Assembly (NCBI GenBank): GCA_008000375.1
Contig: SMOI01000016.1
Location: 62,001-126,000, forward strand
From: Poteriospumella lacustris
Taxonomy: Eukaryota > Sar > Chrysophyceae > Chromulinales > Dinobryaceae
DNA length: 64,000 bases
Direction: 5' to 3'
The position numbers were made by a program, and so were the translations under genes. A model generated the notes under the pieces. It searched no databases and had not been told where the DNA came from. It was given only the letters and a program-made list of their open reading frames with translations. Each line of letters opens with the position of its first letter. Position 1 is the first letter of the stretch. Below, one piece after another: positions 21,425-31,166 of the stretch.

Positions 21425-23425
21425 TTACGCGTCGTCGTCGCTGTTGTCGCCGTCGTGATCGTCGGCGTCCTCCTCCTCGTCGTTGTCGTCCACCGGCAGT
21501 TGAGGACGCTCCTCCTCTCCCTCCTCCTCGTCGTTGTCCTCGTCGTCTTCGTCATCTTCCTCCCGCACGGTCGAGGTCTTGCCCGCTTTGCCACTGCCAG
21601 TGGCCTTGCCGGAGACACCCGCGGGGGCGGCCTTCGACGCATTCGGAATGAATGATTTGTTGCGGAAGCTGGAGAAGTTGCCCTTGTTCTCCGACTTATG
21701 CTTCTTGCTCTTGCGCACACGACCTTGCGATAGAGCATTGCGCTGTTCCTCTTCTTGGGCTTCCACCACCGCCTGAAGCTGTGCATCTTCGGCCTCCAAC
21801 CGTGATCGCTCTGCCAACTGCTTCGTCATGTTTTCCGCATCCGCTTGGTCTCCAGCCGCGAGCACATCACCGTGCAAGTGAGAATCGATCTTCGTGGCGT
21901 TGATCTTGGCCACAGGGCCATGGACAACGGCGCCACAGGGACAGACGGCGTCACCGGTGGAGAACTTGCCCAATTTCACACCGCATTCGGAGCACTCCAC
22001 GTTGCCACCACGAATAGTCACGCCCAAACGCTTGTGGATATCGCGTCCTTCAGCAGCAGCCACGAAATGGAACGAGGAACATAGGCCTTCTTCACCGACT
22101 TTGAAGACGGTTTTGACGGCGGACAACTGGTGGGTCGTGACGTCCTTGCCGCGGAACAACAACTGGCGGCACTTAACACAGCGATAGACAGCTTCTGTCG
22201 TTGCGGCAGGAGCTGTGGTAGCCGGAGCTGCATTGGGTGAGGCATCTCCGTCGTCGCGAAGGCTTAAACCTTGCATCGCACGTTCCACGGAAGGGGCAGC
22301 GGCCGCTTTCGTAGCGGGTGCGGAGGTCGCCGATGTCGCCGCGACCGCCGCCGCCGCAGCAGCAAGGGCATTCACATCGCTAGCTCGAGTCAGATTGAAG
22401 ACCCGCATCGAGTTATCCGCCAACAGCGCGGTGGTGGCATCCTGCGAAATACCCAACGACTCGCTCACCGCCTGCACCACGGCGGGCAAGTTGGCGGGTT
22501 CGTTACGCAACGTGCGGAGGTACGGATCAGCCAAATTCTGTGGTGTGCGCCAGGGGCTATCACTGCAAACCAACAAGCGATCACGAGCTAATGTCGCCAC
22601 AAATTGCTTCGCACGCATGGCAATGACCGGGTCAGGGTCCGTGATACCCGCACCGGACACGGAGTAGTAAATACGTGGATGCTGCATCACTGGATGAGCT
22701 AAGATGCGCTCCTCTGCCGCAGAGCACGTGATAATGTCATGAATGACGAAGACAGGATCACCGCCAGGAACCACCAAGGAATCTTCGGGGGCTTCCAACA
22801 CGTCGGATTCCAAAATCTCGAAAACACGCTCCAAACTCTTGATATCCGGAATGTGGAAAACAGTCGGCAAAATGATGCGTTCTGCAATTTCTAACGATGA
22901 TTTGAGCAACGATTCTTGCGAGAAATGGGTTCCCATTTCACGGGATAAGTTCAATCCAGTCATGATACCGATACACTCCGATTTGCGACCAAGTTCTTCC
23001 ACTTGTTTCAACCAGTCATCGTGTGACTTCTTGTTCGTTCGATCAATGTTATCAGGGTGAATGCCGGTTGCATAATAGCAGATACCAGAGTTGGACTTGC
23101 AGAAATCAGAGATTTGCGATTGTTTCTCGATATCAGAGAACCAGATCAACATACCCAAACACTTGCCCTCTTGTTGAGCACGTTGGATGACACGATCACG
23201 GTCCCGGTCAAATTGACGAGACAATAAGGCAACACCACAATCAAAGATCCCACCTTCGATCTCATTCGAAAGCGCTGGAGGGGGTAACGATGTAACTGGC
23301 CCCGATTGAAGTCCAAGCGCCTTCAACGAAGCCTTCTTCGCCTTTGCGGCACTTGCTCCAGGATTCTTCTTGCTCTTTTTCAAGCTTGCGCCCTTCGGCT
23401 CACGACTACCACTTCTATCTCCCAT
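21425..23425 (-). CDS. TatD-like protein fused to a YVH1/DUSP12-type zinc domain (666 aa)
   Basis: Intronless. A basic N-terminus (residues 1-50) is followed by a TatD-type TIM-barrel region (about 58-345): 'FDCGVALLSRQFDRDRDRVI' closely follows E. coli TatD, then 'ATGIHPDN', 'FHIPD', 'VIHDI' and 'LLVCSDSPW'. The metal-ligand Glu of 'GECGLDF' is lost ('GIMTGLNLS', residues 153-161), while the His/Asp positions 191, 229 and 289 remain, so nuclease activity is doubtful. Residues 414-515 match the zinc-binding domain of YVH1/DUSP12: 'YRCVKCRQLLFRG', 'CSSFHF', 'VECSECGVKLGKF' and 'CPCG'. In yeast YVH1 that domain acts in 60S ribosome maturation. 'NKGNFSSFRNKSFIPN' and an acidic tail close the protein. 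The phosphatase part of YVH1 is absent. A ribosome-biogenesis role is inferred. Confidence 0.8.
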   Translation of the reverse strand: MGDRSGSREPKGASLKKSKKNPGASAAKAKKASLKALGLQSGPVTSLPPPALSNEIEGGIFDCGVALLSRQFDRDRDRVIQRAQQEGKCLGMLIWFSDIEKQSQISDFCKSNSGICYYATGIHPDNIDRTNKKSHDDWLKQVEELGRKSECIGIMTGLNLSREMGTHFSQESLLKSSLEIAERIILPTVFHIPDIKSLERVFEILESDVLEAPEDSLVVPGGDPVFVIHDIITCSAAEERILAHPVMQHPRIYYSVSGAGITDPDPVIAMRAKQFVATLARDRLLVCSDSPWRTPQNLADPYLRTLRNEPANLPAVVQAVSESLGISQDATTALLADNSMRVFNLTRASDVNALAAAAAAVAATSATSAPATKAAAAPSVERAMQGLSLRDDGDASPNAAPATTAPAATTEAVYRCVKCRQLLFRGKDVTTHQLSAVKTVFKVGEEGLCSSFHFVAAAEGRDIHKRLGVTIRGGNVECSECGVKLGKFSTGDAVCPCGAVVHGPVAKINATKIDSHLHGDVLAAGDQADAENMTKQLAERSRLEAEDAQLQAVVEAQEEEQRNALSQGRVRKSKKHKSENKGNFSSFRNKSFIPNASKAAPAGVSGKATGSGKAGKTSTVREEDDEDDEDNDEEEGEEERPQLPVDDNDEEEDADDHDGDNSDDDA

Positions 23426-23760
23426 TCTCTTCTTGCAAGAAAGTTCAATTATGGTCTAGTTGTCCACATGCATACTCTGACATGACATCGTCTGTTGGCG
23501 AGAACACTTCTCTCGCTCACGCGGTTTTTGAGGGGAGTGTCTGCAGCACTTGCGAAGGAAATGCGTCCGTTGGTCATGAAGCTTCATTATTCATCATCAC
23601 TTGTCTCTTGGTGCACAATACTATCGAGGCGATGCGACTCTCAACCTGATTCCAGTAACAAGTAGCTGTGTACGGGTTGGGGTCTCAGGAGGTGGAAGGT
23701 GCTATGAAGGCGTTGAATGACACTGAACATCTCCAATAGAATACTGGATCGTCCACGAAA
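23426..23760. other. Divergent intergenic region
   Basis: 335 bp between the TatD-like and DnaJ genes, presumably a shared promoter region. No distinct motif recognised. Confidence 0.45.
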
Positions 23761-24768
23761 ATGAAGTGGCTGCGATGTACCCTCTGGGTTCTTTGCTGGT
23801 TCTTTGTGAGCGGATTCGTGCACTTTCCTGTCATTTTCAAAAGATTTAATCCCTTACCCAAATCCAAAATCAGCACTGTGGGCAACTTCTTGAACGGGGA
23901 ACGATTTCGTCACTACAAGATGGCTAGTCATTCAGACGAGACCGCCCGTCTACTCAAGCTGAATCCCGACGAAGACTTTTATTCCGTCCTTGAGGTCCAT
24001 CCCTCCGCTGACCAGAACGCACTCAAAAAGGCTTACTACAAATTGGTCATCAAGTACCACCCTGACAATAAAGGCTCTTCGGCTGAGAAGGACTTGGCCA
24101 ATAGACAAATGATGATAATCAATACGGCCTATCGCTGCTTGAAGGACCCTCTTTTGCGAAAGGAATATGATAGTCGAAGGCGGAGAATCCACCACCGAGT
24201 GTCTTATTGGGCTCGAGAGGAGCCGCATGATTCCGTTGAACAGTCGGCTCGAGCACCACCCTGTGATTCCATTGAACAGTCGGCTCGTGCACCACCCCAC
24301 ACTGGCGCTGGTATTGAAATATCTTTCTTGGACTTTAAGGAGTTTTTGGAGGAAATATATGAGAAGTCTTTCCCAGAGAGTTCTGACTTTGTCAAAGAGC
24401 TTTACACCCGGTTGCAGAATGACCCAGAATTTCGGGCTAACATCATTCGCAATGGAGATTTTCGACGAGCGCATCAATCAGAGCAGCGTCTCAAGTCTTC
24501 ACCGAGACAAACCACCTATCGTGATCGGGAGTGTTATCCAAATGGCGGTAGAGAAGGTGGTTCTACTCTCAGTCTACAATTGCATCTTAATAGTCTAAAG
24601 GAACAATACGCATCAAAGCATTCGATGCTGCTGGCGGACAACAGAGACTGGGGCGATGTCAAAGATATCAACCTAATCCGAGCAAGACTTGAAGCTGTTG
24701 ATGAACTTCGTTTGATTGGACGAGAGATTGAATCAGTCATGGATGAAATTAGGGGATTACAAGCATGA
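23761..24768 (+). CDS. DnaJ-domain protein with N-terminal signal sequence (335 aa)
   Basis: Intronless. A J domain spans about residues 75-140: 'NPDEDFYSVLEVHPSADQNA', then the HPD signature in 'KLVIKYHPDNKG', ending 'LKDPLLRKEYDSRRR'. J proteins stimulate Hsp70 ATPase. The N-terminus 'KWLRCTLWVLCWFFVSGFVH' is a strong signal peptide or membrane anchor followed by a basic, Ser/Asn-rich stretch. A second in-frame Met ('MASHSDET', about residue 54) could give a cytosolic form. After the J domain comes an imperfect 13-residue tandem repeat ('DSVEQSARAPP', 'DSIEQSARAPP'), then a charged helical tail. No G/F or zinc region, so it is a type III J protein. The location (ER, plastid or membrane) is inferred from the presequence. 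Confidence 0.85.
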   Translation: MKWLRCTLWVLCWFFVSGFVHFPVIFKRFNPLPKSKISTVGNFLNGERFRHYKMASHSDETARLLKLNPDEDFYSVLEVHPSADQNALKKAYYKLVIKYHPDNKGSSAEKDLANRQMMIINTAYRCLKDPLLRKEYDSRRRRIHHRVSYWAREEPHDSVEQSARAPPCDSIEQSARAPPHTGAGIEISFLDFKEFLEEIYEKSFPESSDFVKELYTRLQNDPEFRANIIRNGDFRRAHQSEQRLKSSPRQTTYRDRECYPNGGREGGSTLSLQLHLNSLKEQYASKHSMLLADNRDWGDVKDINLIRARLEAVDELRLIGREIESVMDEIRGLQA

Positions 24769-24873
24769 TTCTTGGCGTTGTAAACCATAAATGTGTTCGA
24801 ATGTAAATGGTCCTTAACATGAAGAAAGCAAAGTTCAATGAAAATGTTGCTGGAAGAAAGCTGCGCAAACCGA

Positions 24874-26184
24874 TTAAGTAGATGGAGAAGAAACCGCTTT
24901 GTCAAGTGTGCGGGTGATGTGATGCTGGCCGACACTCAAATGGTGGAGTTGATTACGTAGCGGGTTGAAATGTCCCAGCATTTCGCGTAGCGCTTCTTGA
25001 TGCCGCCAAGACGAATTTCTGTCCACTTGTACAAGCATTTTTCGGACATGTTGCATCTCTTGAGCAACAATTCGTGAAATCTTCACTTCCAGGTTGTTTT
25101 CATCAGCTTCAACGTTTTCTTCCAATCGCGCCTTTTTCACCGGGGGCTCATCAGTGCCTTCTTCCTCCTCAACATCATGGACGTGCTCATTCTTGTGCAG
25201 CAACTTGGCCAAATGCTTTGCGTGCATGATAACACTGCAGAAATAAGACTCCCACTCATGTCGTCTCTCGGTTACAGGATAAGTGCACCAATCAGTGACC
25301 CAATTTGAGGTTGGCTTCTTCGCTTTGCCGATGAACTTCGTTCGATGAGAGACACCAGCCAGCCATGAATGACGTGCAGTCATTCTGATGTTTGAGAACT
25401 GATCATCCGTAAAGCGCTTAATCGTGCAGTGAGGCCAATGATAGGAAACCTTGTTGTAGAGATTGATAGCTTCACGAAGCCAAGGACCAACCATTTTTGC
25501 CGGCGACCATTCATTTTCCTCTTCATACTTGTCGCACCATACTTTGTAGGTGCAAAGACGAAGGTAAGTATCTTCCGAGCTGTGGGGATCCCATTCTCCG
25601 GTTACAGCGTCATCACCAGCACGGGATTGAGTATCACTTCCCTCAGTAGATGTGTTTCCTTGAGTGATGAAATTGTGAAGTTCGTGGAAGAGATGCTGGT
25701 TTTCTGCCTTTTCCTCGGGATCCAAATGGTCTGTTGTTTGCATATGAGGAAGGCGAAGGATTCTTCCAATATCAACTGTCAATTCCAGAGGAAAATTCAC
25801 GATGTGGGGATGAACTTCAAGGAGGCGGCTCTGTTCTGCGGAGCGCTTCTCTACAGGAACCATTTGACGAATCATGTGCTGGACATTGAAGAATCCCAGA
25901 ATTGCCTTTCCTGTGATGGCTTGAAGGCGCTCAATTTGATCGCTGATTGCTGCATGTGATGTGGGCCAGTTGTCCGCAAATTCGACCAGTTGGTCAGCAA
26001 CGTAGTTGATCCACAACTTATTCAAATCCGAGCATTCTCCGTTGTCTTGCTTGAGAAACTTGTTAACAAACTCTTTCTGATCGTGCGTGAAAGAAGAGCG
26101 GGGGTACGTTTCGTTGATATACGTCTTCAAGGATTCCCACGCCGTATCCTGAATCTTGAAGCGAGGCTGGAACGATGTTAGCAT
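24874..26184 (-). CDS. Unknown protein (436 aa)
   Basis: Single intact frame starting 'MLTSFQPRFKIQDTAWESLK'. No family recognised. The first 200 residues are helical with many aromatic residues. A Trp-rich middle ('NWVTDWCTYP', 'RRHEWESYFCSVIMHAKHLA') is followed by an acidic patch 'VHDVEEEEGTDEPP', a basic 'VKKARLEE' that could be a nuclear localisation signal, and a C-terminal coiled-coil-like region ('LEVKISRIVAQEMQHVRKML'). Codon choice looks less GC-rich than the USP7 or kinase genes, as in its HNH neighbour. It is convergent with the DnaJ gene (about 105 bp between stops). Confidence 0.65.
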   Translation of the reverse strand: MLTSFQPRFKIQDTAWESLKTYINETYPRSSFTHDQKEFVNKFLKQDNGECSDLNKLWINYVADQLVEFADNWPTSHAAISDQIERLQAITGKAILGFFNVQHMIRQMVPVEKRSAEQSRLLEVHPHIVNFPLELTVDIGRILRLPHMQTTDHLDPEEKAENQHLFHELHNFITQGNTSTEGSDTQSRAGDDAVTGEWDPHSSEDTYLRLCTYKVWCDKYEEENEWSPAKMVGPWLREAINLYNKVSYHWPHCTIKRFTDDQFSNIRMTARHSWLAGVSHRTKFIGKAKKPTSNWVTDWCTYPVTERRHEWESYFCSVIMHAKHLAKLLHKNEHVHDVEEEEGTDEPPVKKARLEENVEADENNLEVKISRIVAQEMQHVRKMLVQVDRNSSWRHQEALREMLGHFNPLRNQLHHLSVGQHHITRTLDKAVSSPST

Positions 26185-26520
26185 TGTTGCAAGAACAGAG
26201 GAACCTATTCAATTGTGTTGTGACCAACGCGAAATCGACAGACCAATCGATGACTTATCATTCAAAAAGGAGGGAGGGGGAAGGACCGTAAGCGAAATCA
26301 GTCATTTGCTTGAAGGGAGTAAGAGAGGACCCGAGGGCTCAACACTTCAACTGCTTGATCCCTGCACACCCAAATGAGCCCAGCAACCCAAATATTTTTC
26401 TACACCGCAAGACCGGCATCAGGTCAACATCATACGACGGTTGAATGTGATGTTCGACGGTTAGACTTTGTTAGACTTTGTTTTCATCTTCAAGAATTAC
26501 AACAAGAACTCAAACAGCAA
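26185..26520. other. Intergenic region
   Basis: 336 bp between two minus-strand genes. An imperfect tandem 'TTAGACTTTG' pair lies at 26461-26481. No gene seen. Confidence 0.4.
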
Positions 26521-27630
26521 CTAGACAGTGGTTATGATGTCTGCGTAGTTCATCTGCTCCCATGTTAGGTCGCGGATGCACTGCGGCTCCTCCAAACCAG
26601 CCTGGCTCACGTTGAAGTATGTTGCGAGATGCTCAGTGTTTTCGATCCAACCATGACTGAGAGCCCGTGAGAATGCGAACTTGGCGTGCACGGACAACAC
26701 ACGCCTGAAGGGAAGAGATCCCGCACGGTACTGTAGAACGCTGCCATCTATATCGGCGAATGTTCTCAGCTCCAGGGTGGAATTAGGTAGGATCCTCTTG
26801 GTCATTAAGGCGTGGTGTACGACCTTCAGAGTCAACTGCTGAGTCATGGCATTGTACAGGAAGCAAACGTCCAGATGATCAAACGCCTTCTCAATTGAAT
26901 CCAGCATGAGGATGCCGTTTCGAGGGTTGTCAATCTCCAGAGGATTCAGCCCATACAGAGCCATGAGGTGAGGTCTGCCGTGCTTCACCAAATGCGTCGG
27001 TCGCAGATCCCCGTACGGCGCCACAGCGTTTGACACCATGCATCGCGCAGTGACAATACGATCCCCAATGGAAGACACTTCCCTGCCATAGAACGCAATC
27101 ACAGAGTGTTTGAATTCAGTTGACTCCTGCTGAGTACGGCAGTTCGTGAGCCAGCAGTTGAGCTCTTTGAGAGTTCTTTTGATTTCCGCAACAACCAGCC
27201 CAGCTCTAATCTCCTCAGTCGTCGTCGAAAGAACGGCCTGACCATCTATCAGTGGCTGAAGAAGAATCTGCACCTGCTCAAAGGTGACTGTGATTACAGT
27301 GTATAAAACAGGTGAGAATGGATGTGTCAGAACCAGTCTCCGAACATAACGTACTAGCAGGAGCAGCATTCGGGACCACAGCTGTAAAAGAATGCGGACG
27401 GAATGAATCCATCGCAAGCAATCCAACCGAAAGAATGACAAAAGGGGTAGAATAAGAAACCTGGTAGTGGTGGTGCAATATAGAAGTATTTTCTTACCTG
27501 GTGGTTGTTGAACGATAACATTATTTCGGCAACCGCCTTCAGGAAAGGGAGGCGTTTCTCCGCAGTATTCGCATCCCAAAGCAGTTCTAGTGGTAGCATC
27601 AAATATGACTTTGTGAGTACCTTGATACAT
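26521..27630 (-). CDS. HNH_2-type nuclease-domain protein (299 aa)
   Basis: Two exons, 27630-27498 and 27287-26521, joined across a 210-bp GT-AG intron. The intron is open in frame (70 codons), so an unspliced 369-residue form is conceivable, but its translation is a run of hydrophobic/basic residues unlike the rest. The spliced protein starts 'MYQGTHKVIFDATTRTALGC'. The C-terminal half matches HNH_2-like proteins common in protists and fungi: 'RCMVSNAVAPYGDLRPTHLV' (Cys and His of the first ligand region), 'IDNPRNGILMLDSIEKAFDH' (the NGI...FD signature) and 'PFRRVLSVHAKFAFSRAL'. The usual AAHIIP is replaced by PTHLVK, so catalytic competence is uncertain. It may be a host-adopted domain of mobile origin. 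Confidence 0.65.
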   Translation of the reverse strand: MYQGTHKVIFDATTRTALGCEYCGETPPFPEGGCRNNVIVQQPPGKKILLYCTTTTRFLILPLLSFFRLDCLRWIHSVRILLQLWSRMLLLLVRYVRRLVLTHPFSPVLYTVITVTFEQVQILLQPLIDGQAVLSTTTEEIRAGLVVAEIKRTLKELNCWLTNCRTQQESTEFKHSVIAFYGREVSSIGDRIVTARCMVSNAVAPYGDLRPTHLVKHGRPHLMALYGLNPLEIDNPRNGILMLDSIEKAFDHLDVCFLYNAMTQQLTLKVVHHALMTKRILPNSTLELRTFADIDGSVLQYRAGSLPFRRVLSVHAKFAFSRALSHGWIENTEHLATYFNVSQAGLEEPQCIRDLTWEQMNYADIITTV

Positions 27631-28589
27631 TTTCAAAAATCAAAGAATAAAATTCCCAGCAGTGTCGAGAACGTAACAATTATTTCATCACTTCCAAATA
27701 TGGAAGTGGACGTGGGATTCGTGGCATGAAGACGATGAAGGTTGAAGAGGCATCCCTCGGCGGGAAATCAACTTTTGCCCCTGTGTATCAAGTGTGTACA
27801 ACAGCCACTTTACATATCTGAAACTGGTTCGAGATTGTGTACATTGGCGTGGACTATGTTGAGCGGCGAGTGACCTTTACAGTTGTAAGTATAATATCGA
27901 GAACCTCTCATCTCTGTTCTTTCTTCTTCGTTTCGTTTGGTTTGAATATACTGACATGAGCATGTCCAACCATTTCCTCGAATGTCGTTTCGTCAATCAT
28001 TGTACCTGGTACACCATACACAAGAAAAACTCAGACCGTTGTTCGAGATTGCGTGTGATGTAAAGCAAGTGTGGTGAGAGGCTCTACTACGAACGAGTGA
28101 TGATCAACAATGGTATGGTGATTCAGCACGTCAACCATAACCAGCCTTGATTATACAATCACCCATTTCCCGCTACTCCGTGGTCCCTGGTTGGTAAATC
28201 GAGCCACACTCTGCTTGCACGTGGCGTGTCACGGGCAGCGACTGATCAATGTCAATGGTTCGACGGGTTTAACGTGCACTTATTGGATATTGGTGTTCTG
28301 GTGTGATGATTGCCCAAAAATGGCCAAACTATCGGCCATCCGCACGCCCGGATTTTGGCAAGGGGGGGGGGGCGAGTGCGGCCCGCACCGCCGTGCAGCG
28401 AACGCAGAAGCTGGTGACAAAAACAGATTCTACAGTCGTTGATTTGGTCTTCCACCATATTTAATACCTTAACCAGTGCAAGCGGTACTGGTACAGCTAT
28501 CGTTGAGAAATGAACGAGACGTTCACAAAATACAGTTCCTCATCGACAGCAAAACTATCTACCACTAACAAAAACTCCCCGAAAGTCAT
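27631..28589. other. Intergenic region
   Basis: 960 bp upstream of the HNH gene and downstream of ETF beta. It contains a run of 11 G at 28362-28372. Short frames show no family features. No tRNA-like fold was recognised. Confidence 0.45.
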
Positions 28590-29495
28590 TTAGATAACCT
28601 TAGCCTTGTTCTTCAAGCTGTTGATCAAAGAGTCGACGCTGTCAACAATTTCACCAGCCTTACGAGCAGCAGGCTCCTCAACCTTCAAGACAGTGTTGCG
28701 GGGTTGGAGATCCTTGGCGTCGATGAGAGAGTCGGCGGCGAGGGTCTCGATAGGCTTCTTCTTAGCCTTCATGATGTTAGGAAGGGAAGCATAGCGAGGC
28801 TCATTCAGGCGCAAATCCGCCGTCACAACAGCAGGAACAGTGACTTGAACAACTTCGGAGCCCTTGTCAGTCTCACGGTCAACAGTCAAAGATTGCTTGT
28901 CGTCAGCGAAGGTCACCTTGGAAGCGAAAGTAACTTGAGGCCAGTCCAGCAATGAAGCAAGCATTTGACCCACTTGACCGTTGTCACTGTCAATGGATTG
29001 CTTTCCAAGAACGACAAGCTTCGCATCCTCTCTCTGTTGATTCACAATCGCAAACGAAAAGATCAGACACAAGACAGCACAACGCGATTCGCACTTCTGA
29101 CCTTGGCGACTTCCTTCAAAAGCTTAGCGACGGCAAGAGGCTGAAGCTCCTGATCAGTACGAAGATTGGTTTCAATGTGAATACCCTTATCAACACCCAT
29201 AGCGAGGGCCGTGCGGATGGAATCTTGCGCAGCCTTAGGACCGATGGAGACTGCGACCAACTCGGTGGCAATCTTCTTCTCCTTCAAACGAACAGCCTCC
29301 TCTACCAATGAATACAAAAAAGATGTAAGGAAAGAATCTGAAGAAGAACGCCGAATCCTACTAACCGATGGCAATTTCGCAGAAAGGGTTCAAAGACATC
29401 TTGACATTGTTGAGGTCAACACCAGACTTGTCAGGAAGGACGCGAACCTTGACGGCGTAATCAATGACACGCTTGATGGGCACCAAAACTTTCAT
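28590..29495 (-). CDS. ETFB: Electron transfer flavoprotein subunit beta (257 aa)
   Basis: Three exons, 29495-29366, 29301-29102, 29033-28590, GT-AG introns of 64 and 68 bp; 774 nt, the normal length of the family. '[20 protein letters not shown]' and '[20 protein letters not shown]' are diagnostic, as are '[20 protein letters not shown]', '[20 protein letters not shown]' and '[20 protein letters not shown]'. With ETF alpha it carries electrons from mitochondrial acyl-CoA and related dehydrogenases to ETF-quinone oxidoreductase; beta binds AMP. No long presequence, as usual for ETFB. The alpha subunit is not in the window. Divergent from histidinol dehydrogenase. Confidence 0.97.
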
Positions 29496-29891
29496 TTTGA
29501 AAAACAATTGCAAATGATGGATCGACGAAGATTTGTGAGACTTATTGATCCAACAAGCGAGAAGCGATTCTCTATCTATGACGTTCCTTCTGCCGAAAAA
29601 AATGATGAGCCGTGCTGTGGTGGTCAACGAAGCCTTTGTCTTCAATCGATGAGAATCCACGACAAACGACAACGGCGACAAACTTTGTTTTGTCACTTGT
29701 CGTCACCAGAGCGTTTGCATTTTCGGTGCGTCATCATCATCGCGTTCACCTCAACTGCGTTGTTTCCACGTGGCCGCACTGTCTCAAATCCGGGAAGATG
29801 GTAGATTCTTTATCAATGAACTCATGACACGCTACACAAATCATCACCCCAAGAAGTGGAAGTGATATTAAACAGCCGAAGAAACTAGAAA
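29496..29891. other. Divergent intergenic region (ETF beta / histidinol dehydrogenase)
   Basis: 396 bp that must carry both promoters. No clear motif recognised. Confidence 0.45.
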
Positions 29892-31166
29892 ATGGATACA
29901 TTGAGAGTAGTGAGTCCCGACGAGGTGCAGTCCTTGCAATTGGATCCTGTCGATCCGGTTGCAAGAGATCAAGCTGCAGCTATTATTGCAGAAGTACGCC
30001 AGAAAGGAGCCGCTGGATTGGTTGAAGTAGCACACAGACTTCGAGATATCGAATCACTAAATGCTCAGATCTACTACACGAGGGAGGATTTGCGAAAAGC
30101 GTTTGACACTTTGGATGCTGCCACACAGCAAGTGTTGCACAACACTGCCGACCGCATCCGGGCTTTTGCAGTACAACAGCGAAGTTCCATCGTGGATATG
30201 ACCACTACCATTCCCGGCGGTCGCGCTGGACACACCATTGCACCAGTCGATACTGCCGGCTGTTACGCTCCGGGAGGTCGGTATCCTCTGCCATCGTCGG
30301 TCTTGATGACAGCGATCACAGCACGAGCAGCTGGAGTGAAAACTGTGTACGTCGCTTCCCCTCGCCCAGCTCTGGCAACCTTAGCTGCTGCCTACGTTGC
30401 GGATGCGGACGGTTTGTTGGCTGTGGGTGGTGCCCAAGCGATTGCAGCGATGGCCTACGGTATCGCTCCGTTGGCAAGTTGTGATGTCATCGTTGGACCA
30501 GGAAACAAGTGGGTGACGGCCGCTAAGTCACTGGTGTCAGGCATTTGCGCCATTGACATGCTGGCTGGTCCGTCAGAAGTGCTCGTCATCGCCGACGCCA
30601 CGAGCGATGCGGATGTCATCGCCGCCGATTTGTTGGCGCAGGCTGAACACGATACCGAGGCGCGACCCATCTTAGTCAGTACCAGTGCTGCCAAGATCAC
30701 TGAAGTCAACGAATGGCTGACGAGACGGCTGGCAACTTTGCCAACGGCTGAAACCGCCCGCGAAGCAGTTGCGAAGGGCTTTGCGGTGCTGTGTGACGAC
30801 GATTTGGAGCGAGCGATTGCCATCAGCGATTTGATCGGGCCTGAGCACTTGGAAGTGCATACAGTCGATGCGGAAGCGGTGTCCAAGCGATGTAATCACT
30901 ACGGTGCTGTCTTTATTGGCAAAGGGAGTGCGGAAGTCCTCGGTGACTACGGAGCTGGCCCGAACCACGTCCTACCCACCTGCGGCACGGCGCGGTATAC
31001 CGGTGGATTGAGTGTCTTTACGTTCTTACGCATTCGAACGTGGATGCAATTGGACAATATGGCCGAAGCGCAAGCACTGGTCAAGGATTGTGTTGCGTTG
31101 GCGCGTGTGGAGGGATTGGAAGGCCATGCGCGATCCGCAGAATGCCGCTTGCTGCCATCCAAATAA
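29892..31166 (+). CDS. hisD: Histidinol dehydrogenase (424 aa)
   Basis: Intronless, full length for a monofunctional enzyme. It oxidises L-histidinol to L-histidine in two NAD-dependent steps, the last of histidine synthesis, using a Zn site. Landmarks: 'PGGRYPLPSSVLMTAITARA', 'GGAQAIAAMAYG', 'VGPGNKWVTAAK', 'DMLAGPSEVLVIAD', 'DLLAQAEHD', 'IGPEHLEVHT', 'DYGAGPNHVLPT' and 'GGLSVFTFLRIRTW'. The Gln/His zinc ligands in 'QAEHD' and the catalytic Glu/His in 'GPEHLE' are present. No presequence is visible, so it is probably cytosolic. In fungi the enzyme is fused to HIS4; here it is separate, as in plants and bacteria. Histidine autotrophy is implied but not shown. Confidence 0.97.
   Translation: MDTLRVVSPDEVQSLQLDPVDPVARDQAAAIIAEVRQKGAAGLVEVAHRLRDIESLNAQIYYTREDLRKAFDTLDAATQQVLHNTADRIRAFAVQQRSSIVDMTTTIPGGRAGHTIAPVDTAGCYAPGGRYPLPSSVLMTAITARAAGVKTVYVASPRPALATLAAAYVADADGLLAVGGAQAIAAMAYGIAPLASCDVIVGPGNKWVTAAKSLVSGICAIDMLAGPSEVLVIADATSDADVIAADLLAQAEHDTEARPILVSTSAAKITEVNEWLTRRLATLPTAETAREAVAKGFAVLCDDDLERAIAISDLIGPEHLEVHTVDAEAVSKRCNHYGAVFIGKGSAEVLGDYGAGPNHVLPTCGTARYTGGLSVFTFLRIRTWMQLDNMAEAQALVKDCVALARVEGLEGHARSAECRLLPSK

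Noticed and set aside
29892-31166. Histidinol dehydrogenase as a recent bacterial transfer
   Set aside because: It is intronless, but so are many neighbours, and base composition matches the surroundings; nothing in the sequence alone points to recent transfer.
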